This document shows positions 17,620 through 25,295 of a stretch of 33,731 nt of DNA, one piece after another. Position numbers and translations under genes: made by a program. Position 1 is the first letter of the stretch; each line of letters opens with the position of its first letter. The stretch is from assembly GCA_903867855.1 (NCBI GenBank), contig CAIPTA010000119.1, positions 1 to 33,731 of the forward strand, given 5' to 3'. Below the pieces are notes generated by a model. The model saw only the letters and a program-made list of their open reading frames with translations. It made no database searches and was not told where the DNA came from. This stretch comes from Oligoflexia bacterium (GTDB lineage Bacteria > Bdellovibrionota > UBA1018 > CAIPTA01).

Positions 17620-18375
17620 TTATCTTCCTTCGATATATTTCACGCAATTTTCAAATATCTGTAGGCCAACCCCTGGAGCATCACGATTCTGCAGGCTGCT
17701 AGATTGAGGATGTTGCAGATTAGAAATTGCCGCCTCTGGATGAGGCATCAAACCAAAAACTAAACCCAAAGGATCGCATACACCGGCAATTCGTCCGAAG
17801 GAACCGTTCACTTCTTCGGTATAGCGCAGTGGTATTTGTCCGTTAGCGATGAGTTTTCTATGAATGATTTCCTCTTCTCCTGCAAGCAAAGTCACTTTCC
17901 CTTCTCCATGACGGATGGGAAGAGTGAGGGAGCTGAGTCCCTTTGTCCAAATGCATATGCTTTTCTCTTCGGCCGTTAAATGCACCCAGCGATCTAAAAA
18001 GCTTCCGCTATCATTTTTTGCAAGAGCCATCGTACGAGGTGCAAAAGGTTCCGGCAGTAAACCTAATTTGGTGAGCGCTTGAAATCCGTTGCAAATCCCG
18101 ATCACAGGATTTTTTCTCGCCACATATTCCTTTAGCTCGGCGCCTAGCAAAGATTGTAATTTCAAAGCGAGCACTTGTCCGCTGCCCAAATCATCGCCAA
18201 AGGAAAATCCTCCAGGCAACGCGAAGGCCTGATAGCTATGCAGTGTTTTCGGAGCGGACAATAAATCATTAATATGCAGAATTTTTGCTTCTGCTCCCGC
18301 TAGTTCAAAGGCCCGCGCCGTTTCGCGTTCGCAATTGATTCCATCGCCTGTGAGTACCAAAACTTTTGCCTTCAT
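17620..18375 (-). CDS. purQ: FGAM synthase glutaminase subunit
   Basis: PurQ (251 residues) is the class I glutamine amidotransferase that supplies ammonia to PurL in step 4. The nucleophile Cys95 is in GICNGFQAL and the His212-Glu214 pair is in MPHPEAA. PGGFSFGDDL forms the oxyanion region. It overlaps purL by ATGA, as expected for two subunits of one complex. The glutaminase is a separate gene although the PurS-like part is fused to PurL, so the enzyme is a PurSL + PurQ arrangement. Confidence 0.97.
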   Translation of the reverse strand: MKAKVLVLTGDGINCERETARAFELAGAEAKILHINDLLSAPKTLHSYQAFALPGGFSFGDDLGSGQVLALKLQSLLGAELKEYVARKNPVIGICNGFQALTKLGLLPEPFAPRTMALAKNDSGSFLDRWVHLTAEEKSICIWTKGLSSLTLPIRHGEGKVTLLAGEEEIIHRKLIANGQIPLRYTEEVNGSFGRIAGVCDPLGLVFGLMPHPEAAISNLQHPQSSSLQNRDAPGVGLQIFENCVKYIEGR

Positions 18376-21300
18376 TCAGCCGCTCCTCGCCACGCCTGCT
18401 CAAGCTGAGCTAGCGGAGCATCGATAATCACTAATCCATGACGAGTTACTCGCAGGATATCCTGAGCGCTAACCTCGCCAAATCGTACCAAGGGAGTATC
18501 CGCAAAGTGCTGAGAGAATTGCTCTAATTTGTCCGCAGCAATACTCACCACAAAACGTCCTGGCGTTTCATGGAATAAATACTCTGCGAGTGTGCCCTGG
18601 TAATCCGCCAATTCCTTTTCTAGTTTCTCTAACTCTACATTTACGCCGAGCTTTCCACCCATGGCAGATTCTGCGAGAGCCACGATCACGCCGCCTTCGG
18701 AGCAATCATGACAGCTTCTCAATAGCCCAACCTGAATGGCCTGATGCACTTTTTTGTAAAGAGAGAAATTTTCTTTTCCAAGCACAGGAGGAGGAGAGCG
18801 AAGCACAATATCTTTCGGCAAGAGCACAGTTTCTTCCAGTTCGGATCCGCCCATGTGGCGCGTATTTTTCCCAAGCAAAAACACTAGATCACCCGATTTT
18901 TTAAAATCACTGGTGACGGTCTTGGCCACATCATGCACCTTGCCCATCGCGGTAACGAGCACTGTGGGCGGCACACTAATCTTCACTTCTTTGCCAAAGC
19001 GATTGCGACCGATGAAATCATTTTTCATACTGTCTTTACCGCTTACAAAGGGAGCACCATATTGCAGGGCTAGATCATAGAGCCCGCGATTCGCGCGAAC
19101 GAGTTGGGCTAACTTATGCTGAGCATCTGGATTTTTTTCCCCAGGCAACGGATCGGGCCAGCAGAAATTATCAATTAGTGCTATCTGTTCAGGATCAGCC
19201 CCTACACAAACCGCATTGCGTACTGCTTCATCCAGAGCATGTTGAGCCATAACATAAGCATCATAGCGAGAGAGTTTGGGTTGGAGACCGCAGGAAATTG
19301 TTACACCTGCTTTTTCGCCGCCCCCATGGGGTTTCAACCAAACCACCGCAGAATCACCAGGACCATGCGCCTCGCTACCCACGAAAGGCTTCACTAGCGT
19401 GGCGGCTTGTACTTCATGATCGTAGCGACGTACCCAGGATTCTTTGCTGCGAATATTCCAGCGAGCGAGCAGCGTATAGAGCGATTTTTCCAGAAAGGCG
19501 CGAGAATTAATTTCCGTGGGGCTCACTGAAGCGAGCTTAGGGAAAGTGCTCCACGAAGGAGTTTCCCGAGGGCCCTCCCAGCGCGCTTTTAGAATCATGG
19601 CCGGAAGCCCTTCATGCAGGAAATGCAAATCGAGTAGCGCCACTGTTTTCTCTCGATAGACAATCTCCAGCATGCCGCTATCAGTAAATTCGCCCAAGGC
19701 CGAGGCCTCTACGCCGCGACGTTTCGCAAGCGCAAGAAAGGCATCCAGCTTTTGCTTTGGCACGGAGAACGTCATTCGCTCTTGGCTCTCACTCACCACA
19801 AGTTCAAAAGGTTGCAAACCCGGATATTTCACAGGCGCATTGGTGATATCAAGTCGTGCCCCATTTGTTCCGAGCGCCATTTCCCCAACGCTGGAGCTCA
19901 AGCCACCGGCGCCATTATCCGTTACGCTAGAAAATAATTCTCGATCACGAGCTTCCAATAAAAAATCAGCCAGGCGCTTCTGCGTAATGGGATCGCCAAT
20001 CTGCACTACTGTGGCAGGTGCATTCTCATTTAGTTCCATCGAACTAAAAGTAGCGCCATGAATTCCATCTTTGCCGATGCGTCCGCCGGCCATCACGATC
20101 ACATCTCCAGGCTGCTGGCCCTTGCTTGCCGTGGAAAGACCACTCGGTAAAGTATGGGGTAGCACACCGATAGTTCCGCAAAATACGAGAGGCTTTCCGG
20201 CGAAGTCACGATGGAAAGCGAAGGCCCCATTCACGGTGGGAATCCCAGATTTATTGCCACCATCCTCAACGCCTAAATGCACGCCATCAAAAATGCGTCG
20301 TGGATGCTTTAATCCATCCGGGAGTTCGCGCTCCTCTCCATCTCCCGGCCAATCCGGTGGCGCAAAACAAAACACATCTGTATTGGCAATCGGACGCGCG
20401 CCCATGCCGCATCCAAGAATATCTCTATTCACTCCCACAATTCCTGTGAGCGCACCGCCGTAGGGATCAATTGCCGATGGAGAATTATGTGTTTCTACTT
20501 TTATACAAAGGTCAATTTTCTCATCAAAGCGCACGATGCCCGCATTGTCGGAAAAAACAGAAACGAGCCAAGGAATATTTCTCGCGGCCTTAGTATCATC
20601 AGTAGTTTTTTTAATAAAACTCTTGAACAAACTCTTCACGGTGAAGGCCCCAAATCGAGGATAGATCTCCTCAGGCCAACTCGCCTCATCCGTTTCGGTA
20701 TAATCAATTTCGGCAGCAAAAATTTTATGCTTGCAGTGTTCGCTCCAGGTTTGGGCAAAAACTTCCATTTCTACATCGGTGGGATCAGCAGTGAGCCCAT
20801 ACTTTTCTCTGGTCTCTTTTACCGCGGGATCTTGATAGTGGTTACGGATCGTTTCAATTTCACTCAATGTAAGCGCCCAGCACTGTTCCTTGCTTATTCG
20901 CTCCAGGGATTTTCCATCTTGATCCAGCGAAATAATGCCAACCCTTGCTTCATCCGGGAGTATCACTTCTGGAGCTTTTTGAAATTCAAATCTCTTGCCC
21001 GTATAATACTCTTTCCAATCCATTACTTTGATTTCTTCAATCACGGGATTGGCAAGGCACTCATAGGCCACTCGCTCTGCATCGGCAAAACTTAGCTCGC
21101 CGAAAAAATACACTGCTTTGCCCGTATACACGTGCACATGGTGATCTCTAGCGAAATCGCTAACTAGTGAAAGTGCCTCTGTGGCAGTTCTTCCCACATT
21201 GTCTGTAACGCCCGGTAAGTAGCGAATCTCTGCCACATAACTTGGTTGCAAATTAATTCCTGCGGGGCTGCGAAACTCTTTCGCTGCCGCAAATTCATAC

Positions 21301-21512
21301 TCTTGCAAAATAGGATCTGCGAAAACTTGCTTGGCCCATGATTCTAAAGTGCCATCCTCGATACGTTGTTCGGCTTCCGCTTTCAGCCAGAAAAGCTGCA
21401 CCACTTCTGCTCCAAAGAGCGAAATGCCAAGATGATCTCGGGCTAACTTCGCTGCACTTTGCTCCCGCGCTTGGCAATGGAGATCTCTTACTTCCAGCCG
21501 TCGAACCATCAT
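18372..21512 (-). CDS. purL: FGAM synthase with fused PurS-like N-terminus
   Basis: A 1046-residue PurL that makes FGAM from FGAR using ammonia delivered by PurQ. Residues about 3-75 and 91-164 look like two PurS-type units: each ends in a similar strand, FADPILQEYEF and LANPVIEEIKV. The synthase core follows, with WSEHCKHK, DPYGGALTGIVGVNRDI, GKDGIHGATFSS, VTDNGAGGLSSSVGEMA, SGKDSMKN and HDCSEGGV motifs. No glutaminase domain is present at the C-terminus, unlike the roughly 1300-residue proteobacterial PurL. Fusions of this intermediate size occur in other Deltaproteobacteria as far as I recall. A second ATG directly follows the first; either could be used. Confidence 0.96.
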   Translation of the reverse strand: MMVRRLEVRDLHCQAREQSAAKLARDHLGISLFGAEVVQLFWLKAEAEQRIEDGTLESWAKQVFADPILQEYEFAAAKEFRSPAGINLQPSYVAEIRYLPGVTDNVGRTATEALSLVSDFARDHHVHVYTGKAVYFFGELSFADAERVAYECLANPVIEEIKVMDWKEYYTGKRFEFQKAPEVILPDEARVGIISLDQDGKSLERISKEQCWALTLSEIETIRNHYQDPAVKETREKYGLTADPTDVEMEVFAQTWSEHCKHKIFAAEIDYTETDEASWPEEIYPRFGAFTVKSLFKSFIKKTTDDTKAARNIPWLVSVFSDNAGIVRFDEKIDLCIKVETHNSPSAIDPYGGALTGIVGVNRDILGCGMGARPIANTDVFCFAPPDWPGDGEERELPDGLKHPRRIFDGVHLGVEDGGNKSGIPTVNGAFAFHRDFAGKPLVFCGTIGVLPHTLPSGLSTASKGQQPGDVIVMAGGRIGKDGIHGATFSSMELNENAPATVVQIGDPITQKRLADFLLEARDRELFSSVTDNGAGGLSSSVGEMALGTNGARLDITNAPVKYPGLQPFELVVSESQERMTFSVPKQKLDAFLALAKRRGVEASALGEFTDSGMLEIVYREKTVALLDLHFLHEGLPAMILKARWEGPRETPSWSTFPKLASVSPTEINSRAFLEKSLYTLLARWNIRSKESWVRRYDHEVQAATLVKPFVGSEAHGPGDSAVVWLKPHGGGEKAGVTISCGLQPKLSRYDAYVMAQHALDEAVRNAVCVGADPEQIALIDNFCWPDPLPGEKNPDAQHKLAQLVRANRGLYDLALQYGAPFVSGKDSMKNDFIGRNRFGKEVKISVPPTVLVTAMGKVHDVAKTVTSDFKKSGDLVFLLGKNTRHMGGSELEETVLLPKDIVLRSPPPVLGKENFSLYKKVHQAIQVGLLRSCHDCSEGGVIVALAESAMGGKLGVNVELEKLEKELADYQGTLAEYLFHETPGRFVVSIAADKLEQFSQHFADTPLVRFGEVSAQDILRVTRHGLVIIDAPLAQLEQAWRGAAE

Positions 21513-22138
21513 TGTTTTTTACCTCTAATGCTAATCCAGGAGTGATTTGATTTTTTTACGAGAGCTAATTTTCCCGCCATTGCCAAATCCAGGGCTTTTG
21601 GAAAAAGCTTATGCTCTAATTTCCTGCCCTTGGCTTCAAAGTCTTGTAGGCTATCTTTCTCTTCGCGCTCAAAGGCTCCCTGCAAAATTACTTTGCCCGT
21701 ATCGAGGCCAGCATCTACTAAGTGAACGGTGACGCCAGAAATTTTCACCCCATCGTGAAACGCGCGTTCATAGCCATGGAGCCCAGGATAGGCAGGTAAG
21801 AGAGAGGGATGCACATTCATCACTCGCGAAAATCCTAATCCTTTGTCGTCAAAGAAATCGAGAAAAGATTTTCCCACTATTTTTTTATAGCCCGCGAGAC
21901 AAGCCCAATCAGGTTTATATCTGCGCAATATTGCCAGCAGCGATCCTTCATTTTTTGCATCAATCACAAAACTAGGAATGCCAAACTCCTCGGCAATTTG
22001 GAGCACTGGGGCTTCCGCTCGATCACTGATAACAGCGAGAGCACTCATTTTTTCAGAGTGTTTTTTTGCGTGAGCCAAGAGCACTCTTGCATTAGAGCCG
22101 GCTCCCGAAGCTAAAATCACAAAGGTTCCTTTAGACAC
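21509..22138 (-). CDS. purN: Glycinamide ribonucleotide formyltransferase
   Basis: PurN (209 residues) transfers a formyl group from 10-formyl-THF to GAR in step 3. The catalytic triad is visible: Asn108 and His110 in NVHPSLLPAYPG and Asp146 in VDAGLDTG. The phosphate loop is SGAGSNA. It overlaps purD by 8 bases and purL by 4. There is no sign in the window of the alternative formate-dependent PurT. Confidence 0.96.
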   Translation of the reverse strand: MSKGTFVILASGAGSNARVLLAHAKKHSEKMSALAVISDRAEAPVLQIAEEFGIPSFVIDAKNEGSLLAILRRYKPDWACLAGYKKIVGKSFLDFFDDKGLGFSRVMNVHPSLLPAYPGLHGYERAFHDGVKISGVTVHLVDAGLDTGKVILQGAFEREEKDSLQDFEAKGRKLEHKLFPKALDLAMAGKLALVKKSNHSWISIRGKKQ

Positions 22139-23369
22139 CGATATCTCTCCGAAATTGCATGCCGCGGAATTGCACTTTCCCTAACGCTTCATAGGCTTTT
22201 CTTCGCGCTTCGTCTCTTGTTTTTCCAAGCGCCGTAATGCCCAGCACTCGTCCGCCATTGGATTGCAAGCCACTCTCTCCCTGCTTCACTCCCGCATAGA
22301 AGAGCTTCGCCTCAGAGATTTCTCCCTGCTCAATTGCATCACCACGGGCCACATTTTTTCCAGGATATCCCTCCGCCGCTAGCACCACATGCACAGCGGT
22401 TTCTGAAATAAAACGAGGACCACTACGAGGCATCTTATCGAGTGTTCCCTCGGTAGAGGCTTGCAGCCATGGAAACAAATCCTCGGCTAAGAGAGGCAAT
22501 AGAGCTTGTGTTTCTGGATCACCGAAACGCGCATTAAACTCAATCACTTGCGGTCCCTCTGGAGTGATCATGAGTCCGATAAAAAGCATTCCTTTAAATG
22601 GCACTCTTCGGAGCAGAGGCTGCACAATTCGTGATTGAACCATAATTGCCAAATTGATTTCAGTCCAAGCGGCAGGAGAATAGGCACCCATGCCACCGGT
22701 ATTCGGCCCTTGGCCTCCATCCAGCAGCTGCTTATGATCACAGGCAAACCCAAAGGGCACCGAAGATTTTCCATCGCATAAAAAGAAGGCCGATACTTCT
22801 CTTCCGCTTAGTTTTTCTTCGATCACTAATTCTTTGGCGGCGGACAATTGGGAAAGCTCCTGCAACGCTACTTGAGCTTGCTCCTTCTCCTCGCAAACGA
22901 TCACCCCTTTGCCAAGAGCCAAGCCGTCTGCCTTAATCACCCAGCCAGTTTTCCAGCTTTGTCTTTCCAAAAATAGCTTCGCCTCCTCCGCAGAGGAAAA
23001 GGTGGAGAATTTTGCTGTTGGAATCCCAGCCGTGCGCATTAAATTTTTTGCATAGACTTTCGACCACTCTAGGCGAGATTGAGCCTTCGTAGGACCAAAG
23101 CACTTGATCTTATGCTGTTCGAAGAAATCTACTACGCCATCAGCAAGCGCTTGATCTGGCCCCACCACCACAAAATCTATCGCTTCGTTTTTTACTAAGG
23201 CTAACCAAGAATCAAAATCAAAGGCAGCCACCACTTTAATTTTGTTTTTCTCAAGGGCGATGCCAGGATTTCCTGGGGCAACAAATATTTCGTTCACAAG
23301 CGGAGATTGAGCGAGTTTCCAAGCGATGGCATGCTCCCTTGCACCGCTGCCTATCACCAAGAGTTTCAT
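22131..23369 (-). CDS. purD: Phosphoribosylamine-glycine ligase
   Basis: PurD (412 residues, usual 420-430) is an ATP-grasp ligase joining glycine to phosphoribosylamine (step 2). Motifs: VIGSGAREHA at the N-terminus, VIKADGLALGKGVIV, DGGQGPNTGGMGAYSPA and IEFNARFGDPETQ. The start ATGA overlaps the purC stop by 4 bases. Nothing unusual is seen. Confidence 0.97.
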   Translation of the reverse strand: MKLLVIGSGAREHAIAWKLAQSPLVNEIFVAPGNPGIALEKNKIKVVAAFDFDSWLALVKNEAIDFVVVGPDQALADGVVDFFEQHKIKCFGPTKAQSRLEWSKVYAKNLMRTAGIPTAKFSTFSSAEEAKLFLERQSWKTGWVIKADGLALGKGVIVCEEKEQAQVALQELSQLSAAKELVIEEKLSGREVSAFFLCDGKSSVPFGFACDHKQLLDGGQGPNTGGMGAYSPAAWTEINLAIMVQSRIVQPLLRRVPFKGMLFIGLMITPEGPQVIEFNARFGDPETQALLPLLAEDLFPWLQASTEGTLDKMPRSGPRFISETAVHVVLAAEGYPGKNVARGDAIEQGEISEAKLFYAGVKQGESGLQSNGGRVLGITALGKTRDEARRKAYEALGKVQFRGMQFRRDIGV

Positions 23370-24478
23370 CGTAAATCCTTTAGGGCATCAATCGCCAAAG
23401 TAAGACTAGGCGCTTCTGGAAAATAGCTCACATCAAACAACTTTTTTGCGATTGCCTCGGCCAGAGCCGGGTATAAATCGCAGACCTTTTTAAAAGCCTG
23501 TGCATCTAGTTTTTTCGGAGTCTCCCGAAGCTCTTCGCGAGAAATTTTCTTCCAATCTTTTATTCCGCGAGCCTCTGCAAGCTTCTTTGCCTCTTCCACG
23601 GCTTTCGCCCAAGAACTATCTCGGTAATAGACACGCAAAATTTCTTTCGAAAAATGCACTTTACCGGCGAGCAGTCTCAGCTCATCCGGACCAATTGAAT
23701 CTACCAACATAAAACTGCGGCGATCTTTTTCCCCCGGCGAAAAGGCGAATTCAAATTTGCCATCCCATAGCTCAAGCCCCAACTCCGCAAATAGATCCTT
23801 GAGACGACTCGCCACCAGCAATGTAAAATCCTGTAAATCTTGAAACTCCAATTCACTAAGGCCAGCGATTTTTTTTGCTTCCTTCGCAGATAAAAATCGG
23901 TCGGTGGGTTCGAGCTTGGAAAAAAATTCTACCACTGGCTTTTCGAGCCAAGTATTTGGCTCCACATTTGCCCGCTTCAGATAGGAGCTGCCCTTGGGAG
24001 CACCGAAGCGAAAAACCACCTCAAGCGGCACGAGCATTGGCGCAAGCGGCGTTTGATAAGCGCTATAATCCCAAGTAATTTTCCCTTCACTCACAGAGCT
24101 TTTTGGCGCAATTCTCGGCAGAGAGCGAACGCTGAGTCGATTCGATTTTTCTCCAAGTGCTAGAATCTGATTTTTCTCATCCACCAAGCCGAAGCTGTGA
24201 TGGCGGATCCCATGAATTCTAATATTTTGAAGAAGCGGAGAGCTCTCTAGAAAAGATTGTGGCTTCCAGTGTTGCCAATTTTTTTTGTCTGCCAAGAAAC
24301 GAAAGAAAAGATCTCCCATCACCGCAAGTGCCTCGCCCTTTTGAGGCAAACTATCCGGCATCTCCCCCCAATCAAAGATGGAGTAGCGATCAGAGAAAAC
24401 GAAAGTATAGGGATCTTGCCCATCGACACCGTAAATATCTTTTACTGATCCTCGATAGAGCAGACCCTGCTCAGGCAT
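23366..24478 (-). CDS. purC: SAICAR synthetase, long form
   Basis: PurC joins aspartate to CAIR in step 7. Recognisable family segments are GSVKDIYGVD, FVFSDRYSIFDWGEMPD, VPLEVVFRFGAPKGSSYLKR, LELWDGKFEFAF and LVDSIGPDELRL. At 370 residues it is well above the roughly 240 of E. coli or B. subtilis PurC and longer than yeast Ade1 (about 306). The extra length includes a lysine-rich helical C-terminus. The start at 24478 is favoured over an ATG at 24499: AAGGGA sits at proper distance and ATGCCTGA overlaps the purE stop by 8 bases. Confidence 0.93.
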   Translation of the reverse strand: MPEQGLLYRGSVKDIYGVDGQDPYTFVFSDRYSIFDWGEMPDSLPQKGEALAVMGDLFFRFLADKKNWQHWKPQSFLESSPLLQNIRIHGIRHHSFGLVDEKNQILALGEKSNRLSVRSLPRIAPKSSVSEGKITWDYSAYQTPLAPMLVPLEVVFRFGAPKGSSYLKRANVEPNTWLEKPVVEFFSKLEPTDRFLSAKEAKKIAGLSELEFQDLQDFTLLVASRLKDLFAELGLELWDGKFEFAFSPGEKDRRSFMLVDSIGPDELRLLAGKVHFSKEILRVYYRDSSWAKAVEEAKKLAEARGIKDWKKISREELRETPKKLDAQAFKKVCDLYPALAEAIAKKLFDVSYFPEAPSLTLAIDALKDLR

Positions 24479-25295
24479 GTATGTATCCCTTTTTCGCATT
24501 GGTTAAGAAGGGAGAGTGCATTTTGTTAGCATTCGCAAGCTGAAGCGAAAAGAGCATCGCATTGCCAATATTATTGATACCGGTCCAAAGTCCATTCGGC
24601 ACGCTATTCACTCTTCTTGCAACGGCAACTCCCGAGTAGGGATCGCGGTAGGCCTGTTCATTCAGCACTGGAACAAAAAGTCGAAGCTCTTCTGAACTTT
24701 TTACCGGAGGTCCATACGGGAGAGGGCACTCTGGATCTGTTGAGTTCACATCGGCCAAGCAAATATTCACTTCATTCTCTTGCGGACGATCCACTAGATG
24801 TAAATCTATCTTCGTTTTCTCGGCAATTTTTTCCGCGCGAGCCAGGAGGCCCTCTACTTGTCCGCGCTTGTGGCGCTCCACCACGATATTAAACCGATCA
24901 AAGGTGAATTGTAGATCAAGGCGGCTCCAGCGCAGAATGGCATCGGCGGCAGCATTGTACTGGTCTGGCGCAGTGGCCATCACTGGAATGCCAAAGGGCA
25001 TTTGCGCGATCGAAAAGAAAGAATCCACTCCACCGATAGCCGCGGAGCAAGGAATTCCAAAAACGGGTATGAGTAATTTTGCCGCCACAATTCCCGGCAA
25101 GTGGGCTGCGAGTCCGGCGCCCGCAATCACCGCTTGCGCATCCACCGTGGAGAGTTCCTTATCAAGAAGTTCCGGGCTGCGGTGCACGCTGATCATGCGA
25201 AAATCCAGTTCGTGCCCCTCACTCAAGAGGCGCGCTTTCAAAGGCTCATAGATATTCGCATCCGAGTTGCTGCCAAAAATCACTAAAATTTTCAT
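24471..25295 (-). CDS. purE: PurE-family N5-CAIR mutase with about 110 extra residues
   Basis: The first 125 residues match class I PurE: FGSNSD at the phosphate loop, ISVHRSP with His38, AGLAAHLPGIVAAK, and GIPCSAAIGGVDSFFSIAQMP. Class I PurE interconverts N5-CAIR and CAIR. The usual length is about 160; this one has 274. The added part contains PECPLPYGPP and ends with GINNIGNAMLFSLQLAN. That ending resembles the last helix of normal PurE (AIGNA..NAALLA), so the extra residues may be an insertion, not a simple tail. Start overlaps purF by ATGA and the stop overlaps purC by 8 bases. Activity on AIR or N5-CAIR cannot be decided here. Confidence 0.85.
   Translation of the reverse strand: MKILVIFGSNSDANIYEPLKARLLSEGHELDFRMISVHRSPELLDKELSTVDAQAVIAGAGLAAHLPGIVAAKLLIPVFGIPCSAAIGGVDSFFSIAQMPFGIPVMATAPDQYNAAADAILRWSRLDLQFTFDRFNIVVERHKRGQVEGLLARAEKIAEKTKIDLHLVDRPQENEVNICLADVNSTDPECPLPYGPPVKSSEELRLFVPVLNEQAYRDPYSGVAVARRVNSVPNGLWTGINNIGNAMLFSLQLANANKMHSPFLTNAKKGYIHA

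Noticed and set aside
20487..21095. Plus-strand frame of 202 codons
   Set aside because: It is fully antisense to purL, lacks a good ribosome binding site and has no recognisable domain.
24471..24478. purE and purC as one fused gene, as in animals
   Set aside because: purE ends in TGA and purC starts in another frame with its own ribosome binding site. They are coupled, not fused.
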